64,000 bases of DNA from Nitrospira sp. (GCA_018242725.1 JAFEBI010000011.1:248001-312000); one strand, 5' to 3'; shown: positions 1 to 8,689, counted from the first letter of the stretch. Notes: generated by a model from the letters alone, not told the origin. Made by a program: numbers and translations.

Positions 1-1
1 G

Positions 2-589
2 ACCGGGTATCGAGTGACGTGGGGCGGATCATTTGAAAATATGGAGCGGGCGATGGCGAAGCTACAAGTCATCGTGCCGATTACCATCGGACTGATTTTC
101 TTCCTCTTGTATTCCACCTTCAACTCTCTCCGGCAAGCGACGCTGATCATCTTGAACCTGCCGTTTGCGTTGATCGGGGGAGTGGTGGCGTTGTGGCTGA
201 CGAAAGAGTATCTCAGTGTGCCGGCCTCTATCGGATTCATCAACCTGTTCGGTGTGGCCGTGCTGAATGGCATCGTGCTGGTCTCGTATATGAATAAGCT
301 GCGGGAAGACGGACACAGCTTAGATGAGGCGGTTACCTCAGGGGCGTTGCTCAGATTGCGTCCAGTCCTAATGACGGCCTTGGTTGCGCTGTTAGGGCTT
401 GTTCCGCTCGCGTTTGCTCAAGGGATTGGGTCGGAGGTTCAGCGCCCGCTGGCCATTGTCGTCATCGGTGGATTGGTTAGTTCGACACTACTGACCCTGA
501 TCATGCTGCCCGTCCTCTATCAATGGCTGGAAGGTCGCGCACAGGATCCAAGGCAGGCGGGAGGTCCACCGACGGGATCGGCCGGTTGA
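2..589 (+). CDS. Heavy-metal RND efflux permease (CzcA-like), C-terminal fragment cut by the window edge
   Basis: This is the last ~195 codons of an inner-membrane RND permease of the heavy-metal (CzcA/CusA) type. These proteins use proton flux to export metal ions through a periplasmic adaptor and an outer-membrane channel. The reading frame is open from base 2, so the gene begins outside the window and the in-frame Met/GTG near base 14 is internal. The N-terminal residues (GYRVTWGGSFEN) match the conserved stretch before the last transmembrane bundle. At least four hydrophobic segments follow, with the typical LRLRPVLMTALVALLGLVPLA helix region. The tail ends in a short polar, Gly/Pro-rich segment. 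Family assignment is solid; the metal cannot be inferred. No intact partner genes follow it in the window. Confidence 0.85.
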   Translation, partial: TGYRVTWGGSFENMERAMAKLQVIVPITIGLIFFLLYSTFNSLRQATLIILNLPFALIGGVVALWLTKEYLSVPASIGFINLFGVAVLNGIVLVSYMNKLREDGHSLDEAVTSGALLRLRPVLMTALVALLGLVPLAFAQGIGSEVQRPLAIVVIGGLVSSTLLTLIMLPVLYQWLEGRAQDPRQAGGPPTGSAG

Positions 590-707
590 ACTATCCCATA
601 CCGTTGGTGACCGGCATCATAAAAACGGCGGACCACGGTTCACGCACCGCCCAGGCGAGATCCCATCGACATGATGGATAACTGATCCGGAAAAGGTTGG
701 TCTTGAT

Positions 708-976
708 ATGTGGAGGAAGCCCATTGAAATGGTTGCTGCAGCAGGAGCCATCATCGTGAGCAGTCAGCTCGCGATGGCAACGCCGAAGGAGACGGATACC
801 TGTTGCTAGGGCCTAACCCGGCCAATCTGAAGAGACTCGCCACTCAAAACAGGTCTGATGCGTTGTTGCTCCTGACAATCCATGAAGGCAAGCCCAATAT
901 GCCGTCATGAAAGGGGCGCTTGTCCGAAGATGAGAGTCGAGCGGTCCTGGCTTACATTCGGGCGATGAAAAAATAA
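708..976 (+). pseudogene. Degenerate small c-type cytochrome gene
   Basis: Reading from ATG 708 gives a signal-peptide-like start (MWRKPIEMVAAAGAII...) that hits a stop after a TCC pair near base 809. In other frames the sequence continues with GKPNMPS, a stop where Trp would be expected, then KGRLSEDESRAVLAYIRAMKK and a terminal TAA at 974-976. The last segment is the usual C-terminal helix of small class I cytochromes c (Met-Pro axial-ligand region followed by LS-x-x-E...YIR). The heme-binding CxxCH is not intact. I read this as a decayed cytochrome c gene carrying at least one frameshift and two stops; its original partner is unknown. Confidence 0.55.
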
Positions 977-2051
977 TCCTCTAAACAGTTTCCTCAGAGC
1001 GCGCTTGAGGTCTTTCAAACACTTCAGATTATGCGAAGTGGTGAAGGTGCCACAGGCTTCCCACAAGTCTCGCCATCATACTGATGATGATCTTTCGATA
1101 TCAGCAGAATTCTGATGGGATAGGCGAAATGTGGTGCCGAGGGACAGAATCGAACTGTCGACACCAGCCTTTTCAGGACAAGAAGAAAGGGAACAAGATC
1201 AAATAGATAAGCTTAAAACGCAGTGCAAAGAGTGACATTTCATGTCATGACAAATCAATGAGTTACAGGAGTAGGTGCCACTGGTGGCACCTGGATTTTG
1301 CGAGTTCTCAGGCCTAAAAAAGTATAGACCCACAACCCGTCCCCTTCCTCTTCAAGTTCCAATGGCACGGGATCTCCATCAAAGAGGTCTGCTCTGCATG
1401 CTTGACCACTCCGACTTTAGGAATTGCCCCTGAAGGCCTCTCCGAGAGGAGATTCTTGCAGTCAAACTTCTGAGGCACCGCGTCCCGAGACGCCGTGCTG
1501 TCTGGAGTCCGGCACCGTCGTGTCGCGCAATGCGACTCGACCGTGCCAAGAGAACAGTCGTCGCCATTGAGGGGTGTGGTCACGCCCGTGGCAACCGCGC
1601 CACCGAGGAACGTGTCACGGGTGCAGTCGGGCGTGACCACAGACTCGGAGATTCTGTTGCGCCCCGATGTGGGTGAGGGGCGCAACACGATGTTGAGAAG
1701 AGGTTGTTGTGCGATTCCGGTGTCCGAGTCCGCTCATGGTCGGCTCAGCTTTTCGAGGGTGATCGAAGAGCAGAGTGAAGGGCAGCATCACTGGGGCGAG
1801 GAACAGAGCGTGCCACGTCAGAAAGTTGGCTGTGCTGTATGCTCACGGCGACATCCTGGTGAGAAGTGGTGAATGGCCAGTTCACGTCCCTTTTATCTTT
1901 TCGGTAAATGAGTTCGCACATCGACCTTTGCGCACCGGATGGGATACATGGCAAAATTGAAAAGACGATGCGTGGCAAGAAATAGGTACACCCCAGACTG
2001 GTTGGATGAAAAATGCATTGAAATCATTCCGAATGACGAAGGAGGTTTCGT
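977..2051. other. Gene-poor stretch around the tRNA fragment
   Basis: Apart from the tRNA-Phe 3' half, I see no supportable gene in these ~1.07 kb. Two overlapping opposite-strand open frames (about 1314-1688 minus and 1495-1872 plus) have odd composition, no ribosome site and no family I recognise. I treat them as chance frames. Confidence 0.5.
1132..1176 (-). tRNA. 3' half of a tRNA-Phe gene (fragment, possible attachment-site scar)
   Basis: On the minus strand the segment starts in an anticodon loop CTGAAAA (anticodon GAA), then a 3' stem, a variable loop GTGTC, a T arm with a perfect GACAG/CTGTC stem around TTCGATT, an acceptor 3' strand and an encoded CCA. The lengths match a normal tRNA-Phe from the anticodon loop to the CCA end. 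The 5' half is absent: the bases beyond 1176 do not form an anticodon 5' strand, D arm or acceptor. A 3' tRNA half next to mobile-gene debris is what is left when an integrative element uses a tRNA 3' end as attachment site. Confidence 0.6.
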
Positions 2052-2270
2052 ATGATTCGTATGCTATGCGCGCTGCCCCTTGCTGTTCTGGCGGGTGCCA
2101 TGATCGCTGGTTGTGCCGATGACTCCTTTTCGGGGCGGCAACGGCCTGCGCCTGGTTATGACAACGTGAATATGGGATCGTCGCAGCCTGGTCAACAGCC
2201 TCGTTACGACGAACCTCCGCCGGCTTCACAACGTGATCCTTATAGCCGGAGCCAGCCTGGATACTATTAG
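2052..2270 (+). CDS. Small putative lipoprotein, 72 aa
   Basis: A 72-residue protein with a classical lipoprotein signal: short basic start, hydrophobic stretch and lipobox IAGC near residue 20, so it should be lipidated and anchored in a membrane. The mature part is short, polar and rich in Pro, Gln, Tyr and Ser (QPGQQPRYDEPPP and similar), so probably unstructured. A strong ribosome site (GGAGG at 2041-2045) lies seven bases before the ATG. No family is recognisable and neighbours give no hint, so function is unknown. Confidence 0.6.
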   Translation: MIRMLCALPLAVLAGAMIAGCADDSFSGRQRPAPGYDNVNMGSSQPGQQPRYDEPPPASQRDPYSRSQPGYY

Positions 2271-2419
2271 CAGGACGCCCTGACCCCTGGGGTTGTGATG
2301 TGCTGAATTCTCAGTATCCGTCAGGAAACGAGAGGAGGGGCGTGTTCTGAGGAATGATAGGGAACGTCCGGTTCATCTCCTTAGGAGAGGGAGCACCTTC
2401 GCAAGAGAACGCTCCGTGC

Positions 2420-2755
2420 TTACGGTAGCGCCAGCATCAGATGTCCGATGCGGGCAGAGGCTGGCCGAACTTTAATTTCAATATCGTAGCCAAGCCGATT
2501 CAGGCACTCCATCAGTTTGCGTTCGGAGACATTGGAGAAGTCCCCACGCATCATGCTGGAAACCTTCGGCTGTGTGAGTCCCATCCGCGTAGCGGCGGCT
2601 TGCTGGGTCAGTCCTTGTTGGCGAATCGCTCGCCGGATCTCGATCACCAGCCCGGTCTTGATCTGGAGTGTCTCAGCATCTGGCAGATCCAAGTCTGCGA
2701 AGACATTGCCAGACCCGCGAGAGACCTCAATCCCTTCAATGACTCGTTTTTTCAT
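2420..2755 (-). CDS. XRE/HigA-type antitoxin, 111 aa
   Basis: DNA-binding antitoxin of the XRE helix-turn-helix class found with Gp49/HigB-like toxins. The HTH lies at about residues 40-95: RRAIRQQGLTQQAAATRMGL is helix 1-2 and TQPKVSSMMRGDFSNVS the recognition region. It is encoded directly after the toxin and overlaps its 3' end by 20 bases, implying translational coupling in the toxin-first order usual for this subfamily. It should bind and neutralise the toxin and repress the shared promoter through the palindrome at 3121-3140. Length and domain layout are normal, so the pair looks intact. Confidence 0.85.
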   Translation of the reverse strand: MKKRVIEGIEVSRGSGNVFADLDLPDAETLQIKTGLVIEIRRAIRQQGLTQQAAATRMGLTQPKVSSMMRGDFSNVSERKLMECLNRLGYDIEIKVRPASARIGHLMLALP

Positions 2756-3113
2756 GTCGTCGCTCCTTGGCCAGCGCCTCAGCCACTTTCAGCCTGGCGC
2801 GGATGATGGCGAGATCCTCTTTCGGCGTGGCGATGCCATGCTTACTCTTTTTTTGGAAACAATGCAGGACGAAGACCGCCTCCTCGAACTTCACGGTATA
2901 CACCGCTCGATAGGTGCCGCTCCTGTCGTCTTCGACCACCTCAAGCACACCCGCGCTGCCGAATCCCTTGAGCACCTTCGCGTCATCATGTTGATCGCCT
3001 GCTTGAGCCAACGACAACGCGTACCCGAAGAATCGCCGAACCGCAACCGGCAACGCCATCAAATCTTTATAGCTACTGCCAATCCATTCGAGTGGCCGTT
3101 CCCGACGCGCCAT
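2736..3113 (-). CDS. RelE/HigB-like toxin (phage-derived Gp49-like family), 125 aa
   Basis: Toxin of the Gp49-like branch of the RelE/ParE superfamily, whose members typically cleave mRNA on the ribosome. Visible family marks: EWIGSSYKDLMALP near the N terminus, GSAGVLEVVEDDRSGTYRAVYTVKF as the central beta strands with the conserved Arg, and VFVLHCFQKKSKHGIATPKEDL near the end (HxFQKKS-KTP-type motif). It is the first gene of the module. Its ATG lies only six bases from a consensus -10 box, so the message is predicted to be leaderless. No frameshift is seen. Confidence 0.87.
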   Translation of the reverse strand: MARRERPLEWIGSSYKDLMALPVAVRRFFGYALSLAQAGDQHDDAKVLKGFGSAGVLEVVEDDRSGTYRAVYTVKFEEAVFVLHCFQKKSKHGIATPKEDLAIIRARLKVAEALAKERRHEKTSH

Positions 3114-3147
3114 AAAGAAATTATACCTGAACAGGTATAATTGTCAA
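3114..3147 (-). promoter_or_regulatory. Toxin-antitoxin promoter with perfect palindromic operator
   Basis: On the minus strand TTGACA (3142-3147) and TATAAT (3120-3125), both perfect sigma-70 boxes, are separated by 16 bases. The palindrome TTATACCTGAACAGGTATAA (3121-3140, 9-bp arms, 2-bp centre) covers the spacer and most of the -10 box, so a bound antitoxin would block RNA polymerase. Only six bases separate the -10 box from the toxin ATG. Confidence 0.85.
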
Positions 3148-3754
3148 ACACTCCTCGGCGACGCATTGGCAGTCATCATCGACTCTGGATTGGGCTGTCG
3201 GGTGTTGATGATCTCACCCCAGCTGCTATATGGACAGCCTATCTCACCGTCTCTCGCCGCCATTCACAGGATGTTCGCCAATGGCCTCGCACGGGCCGTT
3301 CGGTCTTCTACTGCGTTCAGCAACCATCAAGCCAGGTGCATCGTCGCCTGCCGGCCGACTACCGCGTCACGCTCAAGACTGTCTCGGAGCAGACTCGTTG
3401 ATCTTCTTCCACCTTCGTGAATTGGCGTAGTCTCGGTCTCTCTGAAACGGCCCTTCTCGCCTCGTCAGTGAATCTGCTCTGCAAAGACTTGCTACCCTGA
3501 GCGGGGCCAGCTTGTGGTTTTAGGTCCGGTGCCTGTGCGCATCCGGCCGTCGCCCTGGCTTTCCACCGACGGGCTGCGTCGATCATGCCCGCGCGCCACC
3601 TCTGAGGCGGCCCCTTTGCGCGGGCATTCCTCGGCTTCGCGCCCGCCGGCACGCCAGGTGCCGACGGCCTCTCTGTCTCCTTTGTCGTCGCTGTGTGGCC
3701 TCCACTGCCTCGTGAGAGGCCAACACATCAACTCTAACTCAAGGAGACAACACT
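3148..3754. other. Non-coding stretch upstream of the small island genes
   Basis: No supported gene. Several open frames of 60-140 codons exist on both strands here, but they overlap each other, lack ribosome sites and have no recognisable domains. From about 3500 to 3730 the sequence is very GC-rich and resembles leader DNA of plasmid or island genes. A good ribosome site (AAGGAG) for the gene at 3755 is at its end. Confidence 0.45.
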
Positions 3755-3997
3755 ATGGCACCTCAAGACAAGAAACCCCAGCCGGTCACCACGGTTCGAT
3801 GCAGCCGCATCAAGGCGAGCATCTGGAAGAAAGAGGGCATGAACGGTTTGTTCTACAACGTCACCCTCGCCCGCTCGTACAAGGACCGGGATGGAGTCTG
3901 GAAGAATTCCGAATCCTTCGGAGTTGCAGACCTTGACGCGCTGATCGTCGTCGCCCAACAGGCGACACGCTGGATCGCGGAGCGGTCGGATCGCTGA
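3755..3997 (+). CDS. Small conserved hypothetical protein of island/plasmid type, 80 aa
   Basis: A soluble, basic 80-residue protein with no signal peptide or membrane segment. The core reads VRCSRIKASIWKKEGMNGLFYNVTLARSYKDRDGVWKNSESFG, then a C-terminal helix ending in ATRWIAERSDR. The pattern (R-x-IKA-IW...YNVT..R.YKD...W.-S-SFG) is one I associate with small uncharacterised proteins on plasmids and genomic islands. An AAGGAG site lies about nine bases before the ATG. The next gene starts 66 bases downstream across a strong hairpin. Function unknown. Confidence 0.7.
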   Translation: MAPQDKKPQPVTTVRCSRIKASIWKKEGMNGLFYNVTLARSYKDRDGVWKNSESFGVADLDALIVVAQQATRWIAERSDR

Positions 3998-4003
3998 CCA
4001 TCA

Positions 4004-4039
4004 CAGGAAGCCTCCGGCCCTCGCGCGGGGGGCTTCCTG
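4004..4039 (+). terminator. Strong intercistronic hairpin without a T-tract
   Basis: CAGGAAGCCTCC (4004-4015) pairs fully, with one G-U, with GGGGGCTTCCTG (4028-4039) over a 12-base loop. No run of T follows, so it may be an RNA-processing or stability element between the flanking genes rather than a true terminator. Confidence 0.5.
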
Positions 4040-4063
4040 CATCTGAAGAAAGGAAACAAGACA

Positions 4064-4489
4064 ATGAACAGTTATCAGGAATTTGCGAAACATCTCGTTC
4101 AGTTGCTTGGCGGCGCTCATGCCGTTCGTATCACCGTGCCCGAGTACATGCCACTCTCGGTCGAGGAGATTGGATCGAGTGGAGACGGAGACCGGCTGGT
4201 GTCCTTATGCCACTACGGCCAACAGAACGGTGACCTCATGCGAGATTCCGACATCGTGTTTCTGTTTCACAATGTATCCGATGGCGAAGCAGCCGAACCG
4301 GTGTCGTTCCGGAATGACTACCTGTGGATCGTTCAGGAGGGCTATCGGTATGATGAGACGGGCAGACGTACGCACGTCGTGGCCTCGCTCAAACAGGAGT
4401 TGAAGGAGCTCGCCGAGAGCTGGTTTGCCAATCTGAAGGATCAGGGATTCTTTGCCTCTACCGCGGTTCGAGAGATCCTGTCCCCGTGA
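4064..4489 (+). CDS. DUF6908-like protein, 141 aa
   Basis: A soluble 141-residue protein. The central block YMPLSVEEIG...VSLCHYGQQNGDLMRDSDIVF...EPVSFRNDYLWIVQEGY matches my memory of the DUF6908 family, which occurs on plasmids and integrative elements beside anti-restriction and mobilisation genes. I cannot name a biochemical activity. A ribosome site AAGAAAGGA precedes the ATG at 4064. It follows the small protein at 3755 in the same direction and is closed by the palindrome at 4508-4535, so the two probably form a small cargo operon. Confidence 0.65.
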   Translation: MNSYQEFAKHLVQLLGGAHAVRITVPEYMPLSVEEIGSSGDGDRLVSLCHYGQQNGDLMRDSDIVFLFHNVSDGEAAEPVSFRNDYLWIVQEGYRYDETGRRTHVVASLKQELKELAESWFANLKDQGFFASTAVREILSP

Positions 4490-4507
4490 TCTGGTCGAGC
4501 CATTTCA

Positions 4508-4535
4508 GGGGCATGATGTGATCACATCATGCCCC
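4508..4535. terminator. 28-bp perfect palindrome after the DUF6908-like gene
   Basis: Positions 4508-4535 read the same on both strands without a mismatch (arms GGGGCATGATGT / ACATCATGCCCC around GATC). It sits 19 bases after a stop codon and 56 bases from the 3' end of the broken lipoprotein gene on the other strand, fitting a bidirectional terminator. There is no T-tract, so a protein-binding site is an alternative. Confidence 0.55.
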
Positions 4536-4590
4536 CGTCAAATCTCCCGTCAAATAAAACAATCCAGAGCGAACAGTGAACCGGTGAGGC

Positions 4591-5359
4591 TTACCGCTTC
4601 GTCCCGAGAAAGAGAAAGCTGGTGGTCCTGGCGCTGTTGAGCGATGCACTGTACGACCGGTTGGTCGCGGCATCGTAGAAGGTCACCCCTGTGAGCGTCT
4701 CGGTTCCCTGGCGACAGGCGTCCCCTCCGATTGTCCCCGAGGTATGAAAGACATTTCCCTTACTCCGAGGAGACAAGGTTCCCGCAACGGCGCATCCATC
4801 TGATACATGACCCGAAAGCGTCCCGGCTGCATCCACAGTCACCGTGACCGTGTGGTTGTCGGTAGGGAGCCCAGCATAGGTTCCGGCCAGCAGATTCCTG
4901 TCCGGGGCCGACTCAGAGTCCCCATCGTAGGTACTCGTAAAGTGCTCTGTGTCTCCATTGACGTAGGCGATCGTGCCCTAAAAGCACTTGTTGGGCACAT
5001 AGCTGCCAGTCATCGTCGCCGCACGAATGCCAGCGCCTTCCACATTGAAATCTCTCGTATTCGAGGAACCGAAGGAGCCGGAGTGCGACGTGCCTATTCC
5101 CTGAAGCAATCCACCCAGGACGGCGGGATTGTCCCTTGCCGTATAGAACACCCAATACGAGCCGTCCTCGAGAATCAGTCAAACGGTGGTGCGACCTGTA
5201 GAAGTCGTACCCGTCCAGCGACCTTCCGCCGAGCTCGCCGTGGGCGGCGGAAGCGAACCCACTATTGAAGCAGTTGGCGAAGCTCCCACAAGCAACGATC
5301 CCACTCATTAAGCCGAGTGCCAGAAGGTATCGAAGACTGGCTGTCAAGGGCAGGCGCAT
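4591..5359 (-). pseudogene. Frameshifted lipoprotein gene
   Basis: The minus-strand start at 5359 gives a good lipoprotein signal (MRLPLTASLRYLLALGLMSG, lipobox IVAC). Soon after the Cys the frame shifts. A continuous polar beta-rich protein can be followed in another frame (AEGRWTGTTSTGRTTV, DGSYWVFYTARDNP, FTSTYDGDSESAPDRN, GTLSGHVSDGCAVAG) down to SFLFLGTKR and a stop at 4591. Two in-frame stops remain, one after GRTTV and one after PNKCF. The original was likely a secreted lipoprotein of about 250 residues with repeated beta units (GTLSG, GTYAG). I recognise no named family. Confidence 0.65.
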
Positions 5360-5627
5360 CGGGGGGGCTACTCAACACGAGAAGGACACGCACAAGGTGT
5401 GCCCTCTGTCCCAAAATAACAAGAAGATCTTCCCCAAGAAATGGGGACCCTGTATTGCTGGAAACCGGACCAGCCGACCGGCGGTTCAGGGATACCGAGC
5501 GGCCGGAGGCTTCACCGACCGGCCGATTCATGGCCCATTTCTGCGGCCTGTATGCAGCGTGAACGGTGGATCCGGAGGGTAGATCTGTATCGGCATGGGC
5601 ACAATGTAGGACCGATTTTAAGAGGTT

Positions 5628-5635
5628 GCAGGATA
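5628..5635 (-). other. Candidate oriT nic site upstream of mobC
   Basis: The minus strand reads TATCCTGC, an exact fit to the YATCCTG-Y nick consensus known for RP4-like MOB-P relaxases. It lies about 140 bases upstream of the MobC start, where an oriT is expected. I found no convincing inverted repeat beside it, and an 8-base match can arise by chance. Confidence 0.25.
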
Positions 5636-5777
5636 TGGCTGTTGCCCGTAGTTGTCTTACATTATGCGTTTATATTATTCTTGCTGCCTATGCCTGTTGA
5701 CCATCCAGTGAGCAGAACCGGACACAGGTCGGTGAGGGAGGGTGGATGTCTCAATTTGGGCTTGCGCAGGTGACCTG

Positions 5778-6329
5778 ATGGGGCAGCGTGTGAAACGAAC
5801 GACCACGATCACGGTAGATCTGGGGGAACTGAAAGCACCCTGGCAGGCCTGGTGTCAGGCCCACGGGGTCACGCCGAGTCACGCCCTCCGGAGCGCCCTT
5901 CGGCAGGCCATGGATCGAAAGGCGACCCAGGCTCCTGCGCCTCGGCTGCCAGTCACCCAGAAGCGAGAAAGAGCCACCGCCCGCATCGAACTAAACCTGA
6001 CGATCTCAGAGCTCGCTGCCCTGAAGAAGATGGCTGGTCACGAAGGCTACGTGCCGACGAAATGGCTGGTGGCGATGGTGCGCACGAAGTGGACCGGGCA
6101 GCCACAGGTTGGACAGCCGGAATTGGAGACCTTGGCCCGGTCGAATCAGCAACTGCTGGCCTTGGGCCGGAACCTGAACCAGATTGCCAAGGTCCTGAAT
6201 ACCGCCCCTCAGGACCGAGTCGCCTTTCTGGTCGAGGTCATCACCGAACTCTCCCGCGTGATCCAAGCCCATACGAAGAAGGTGTCCGATGTCTTGCGCG
6301 GGACTGTGGAGCGCTGGCACATCCAATGA
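5778..6329 (+). CDS. mobC: MobC-like mobilisation (relaxosome) protein, 183 aa
   Basis: Relaxosome accessory protein that binds oriT and helps the relaxase nick DNA. Support is the C-terminal motif LLALGRNLNQIAKVLN, characteristic of MobC-type proteins, after a segment ARIELNLTISELAALKKMAG typical of the ribbon-helix-helix-like region. The N-terminal half is basic. The frame is open from 5742, but the ATG at 5778 fits the family start better. The stop overlaps the next start (ATGA at 6326), as in mobC-relaxase operons. The gene looks intact although its relaxase is truncated. Confidence 0.8.
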   Translation: MGQRVKRTTTITVDLGELKAPWQAWCQAHGVTPSHALRSALRQAMDRKATQAPAPRLPVTQKRERATARIELNLTISELAALKKMAGHEGYVPTKWLVAMVRTKWTGQPQVGQPELETLARSNQQLLALGRNLNQIAKVLNTAPQDRVAFLVEVITELSRVIQAHTKKVSDVLRGTVERWHIQ

Positions 6330-6694
6330 GTTCGACAGGCAGGCAGATTGACCAGAAGTTGGATGAGTGGGGGAGTCGGCTCTTCAATGTCTCAACGGAG
6401 ACCCTCCCACGCCCACGTCGCAGCAAGAGTGTTCGTATGGGTTCCGCCAAGTTCGCGAGTACCGGCGGACGGCTCAGCACGTCACAAGCTCGGGCGACCT
6501 ATGTGCGGCAAAAGCTCCAGGCCATGGTCCGGCGTTCGCCACAAGTGTTGGTGAAACTCGTCAGGGCGTCGAAAGGGATGAAGGGGATCCCGAGCAACCT
6601 CACCTACATTTCGCGGGATGGGGAACTCGAGATTGAAGACCAAGATGGTCAGGTGATTCAGGGCAGACCTTGTCGAGTTAACGTGATTGGATAA
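6326..6694 (+). pseudogene. Relaxase (VirD2/MobA-like), truncated after the N-terminal segment
   Basis: The frame starts in the ATGA overlap with mobC and ends after 122 codons. Residues ~70-110 (KLVRASKGMKGIPSNLTYISRDGELEIEDQDG) match the start of the MOB-P relaxase domain, normally followed by the HxH metal site and the rest of a protein several hundred residues long. All of that is missing: the frame ends in RPCRVNVIG and no downstream frame resembles a relaxase. The element can therefore no longer mobilise itself. Confidence 0.7.
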
Positions 6695-7137
6695 TCAAAA
6701 TGTTTCTGTTGCCACAGAGTCTTGGTAGCGGGAACCATGTGGATTGCCATTAGCACACTTGGGATAGAGTACTCCACGGCTCAGCGGATCGGTGATGATT
6801 GCTTTCATGTCATTCTCCAAAAGACCGTTAAGGATATCGACGCTCTCCACCCGCTATGACTGTATTACCGTCAAGCCTAGCCAGGTATAGGTGAGGACAG
6901 TAACCGGCGGGAAAGCGCATAACGAGATTTATTTGGCTCGGTGTAAACCAATCACGGCAACGGCACCTGAGACGCTAACTCCACCACATGAAACTGCTTC
7001 TGAGAATTCACCGACCGGGCGACGCGTCCATATGAAGACACTCGGGTAGTAAAGAGGTCTCGGTAAACCAATGGCCAAACGGTGGGGGATGTTATGGTCG
7101 TGTGAACGACTCGGGGCTTTGAGCGAGGAAATCCACG
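6695..7137. other. Intergenic, nothing recognised
   Basis: About 440 bases between the truncated relaxase and the 3' end of the porin gene. I see no open frame with a ribosome site, no RNA gene and no strong repeat. The lost part of the mobilisation element presumably ended here. Confidence 0.5.
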
Positions 7138-8679
7138 CTAGAGCCTGACTCGCATGGAGGCATAAAAGTAATCACTGTCCTTGTTTCCTCCCGCTGGCAA
7201 ACCGGCAGAGGAAGGCAGCCGGTCAAAATAGGATCCCTTGAACCAATGCACGTAGCCAGCATCGAATTCTAAGTTGGAGTTGATGATCCATTGTACTTGG
7301 AGATCCACGTCCTGTCCCAGTGAGGTGCCTGCTTGCCCTGTGGAGTCCCGTAGACCGGAACTGCCGAAGAAATCCTTGTTCTGCGCTAGGTGCCAGATGC
7401 GGTGCTTCACTTGTAAGGTCCACCCTGATGCAGGCGTGACGATGATTCGCCAACCCGGGGAATTCAGGTTTGTTCTGGAAAAGGGACCCCAGATACTGGT
7501 CGGCTCATACTCAAACCGTCGAGCCCCAAATAAGGTATCGAATCCTCCATCATGGTTATCACCGGGCTGATGATCTCCACTGGCATAATCGTAGTGAAAC
7601 ACCAATCGAGGGGTCCAGGGAAGATTGAACGTAAATCCGAAATCCAGATGCTGAAGATGCCCGAAGTGGTTGGTTTCGCCTCTTGTACCGAACTGCCATG
7701 CTGTCTCGATTTCGTAGTCGAAGCCACCCGGGTTGGGGTCTTTAAAGAGACGACCACCAAATGTGGAATACGCACGGTGATTGATCACTGTAGCGATACG
7801 CTGATCATTGATCCCCATATAATACACATCGATCTGGAACTGGGAGAAATGCCGGCTTTCAAAATACGTTCCCCAAAAAACCGAAGTGTGATATTGCCGA
7901 TCCAGATTTTCTTCGTCTCTGACAACCGGTTCCACCACAAATGCCCTGAGTCGCCACGTCTTGTCCCGAGCGACTTGCCAATGAACTCCGTCGAACGCGG
8001 TTGAGGCATTTCGAAAATTACTCCGCGCAATAAGACGACGACGGCCGAAATCACTTGTCCAACGTCCAAAATGTAAATCGGTTCTCAACCCGCTTCCCGC
8101 CAGGTTCTTCAACGTCAAGGTCCCGAATAACTGCAAGATATCGAATTCATCGACTGTGGTGGTGTCTCGAAAATCGCCTGGGTCGTCATTGAGGAAAGAC
8201 CGTGCATCCTGTCCCTCGAACAGGAATCGCAATGGGCCATTGCCGCCTAGTCCAAAACGAAGCCGTGACCGTAAAGGAACTTGTGCATCTGTCCGTCCAT
8301 TCCCAATTACTTGGTTAGTTCGCCAGGGATGACTGTACGACTCAAACCGAGTCCTATTTTCCACTCCCAGATCCACCCAGTCTGGCAGGTGCAGCGCAGC
8401 TTTTAAATAGCGAGTCCATTCAAATTCTCGCCGATTGTTGATGAGAATCGTATCCGCCGTATCAGGTTTGGCTTTACCGCGCTGTTCTGCCACGACTGTA
8501 TATTGCTCATTGGCGATCCAATTGGTGCCATACAGATGTTTGAACCAAGAATCTTGCGACGGTTTGGTTTGTTCTCCTCGGTCTTTCTGAATTTCTTTGC
8601 CATAGTCGACTGCATGTGTGGAACTAATTCCTGCAAGAAAAAATATTGCAAGCCAGAGTAAGAACCGTGTCCTCACCAT
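7138..8679 (-). CDS. Alginate-export-family outer-membrane porin, 513 aa
   Basis: Outer-membrane beta-barrel of the alginate_exp (AlgE-like) family. It has a cleavable signal peptide (MVRTRFLLWLAIFFLAGISSTHA). LPDWVDLGVENRTRFESYSHPWR is the family's first barrel strand (...R-x-R-x-E). Alternating beta strands follow to the end, finishing in FYASMRVRL with the outer-membrane-like C terminus. Length (~510) is normal. A TTG codon at 8682 is in frame, but ATG 8679 with GAGGAG four bases upstream is the better start. Substrate is unknown; the family is widespread and need not export alginate. It stands alone, with mobile-gene debris on both sides. Confidence 0.85.
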   Translation of the reverse strand: MVRTRFLLWLAIFFLAGISSTHAVDYGKEIQKDRGEQTKPSQDSWFKHLYGTNWIANEQYTVVAEQRGKAKPDTADTILINNRREFEWTRYLKAALHLPDWVDLGVENRTRFESYSHPWRTNQVIGNGRTDAQVPLRSRLRFGLGGNGPLRFLFEGQDARSFLNDDPGDFRDTTTVDEFDILQLFGTLTLKNLAGSGLRTDLHFGRWTSDFGRRRLIARSNFRNASTAFDGVHWQVARDKTWRLRAFVVEPVVRDEENLDRQYHTSVFWGTYFESRHFSQFQIDVYYMGINDQRIATVINHRAYSTFGGRLFKDPNPGGFDYEIETAWQFGTRGETNHFGHLQHLDFGFTFNLPWTPRLVFHYDYASGDHQPGDNHDGGFDTLFGARRFEYEPTSIWGPFSRTNLNSPGWRIIVTPASGWTLQVKHRIWHLAQNKDFFGSSGLRDSTGQAGTSLGQDVDLQVQWIINSNLEFDAGYVHWFKGSYFDRLPSSAGLPAGGNKDSDYFYASMRVRL

Positions 8680-8689
8680 CAAACTCCTC

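Noticed and set aside
1314-1872. Overlapping opposite-strand frames of ~125 codons
   Set aside because: They cover the same DNA on both strands, have no ribosome site, odd composition and no recognisable domain.
3514-3936. 140-codon plus-strand frame overlapping the 80-aa gene
   Set aside because: GC-driven open frame; the gene at 3755 in another frame has a ribosome site and a family-like pattern.
5852-6325. N-terminal extension of the relaxase frame through mobC
   Set aside because: The extension runs antiphase inside mobC and is not relaxase-like; similarity begins only at the ATG at 6326.
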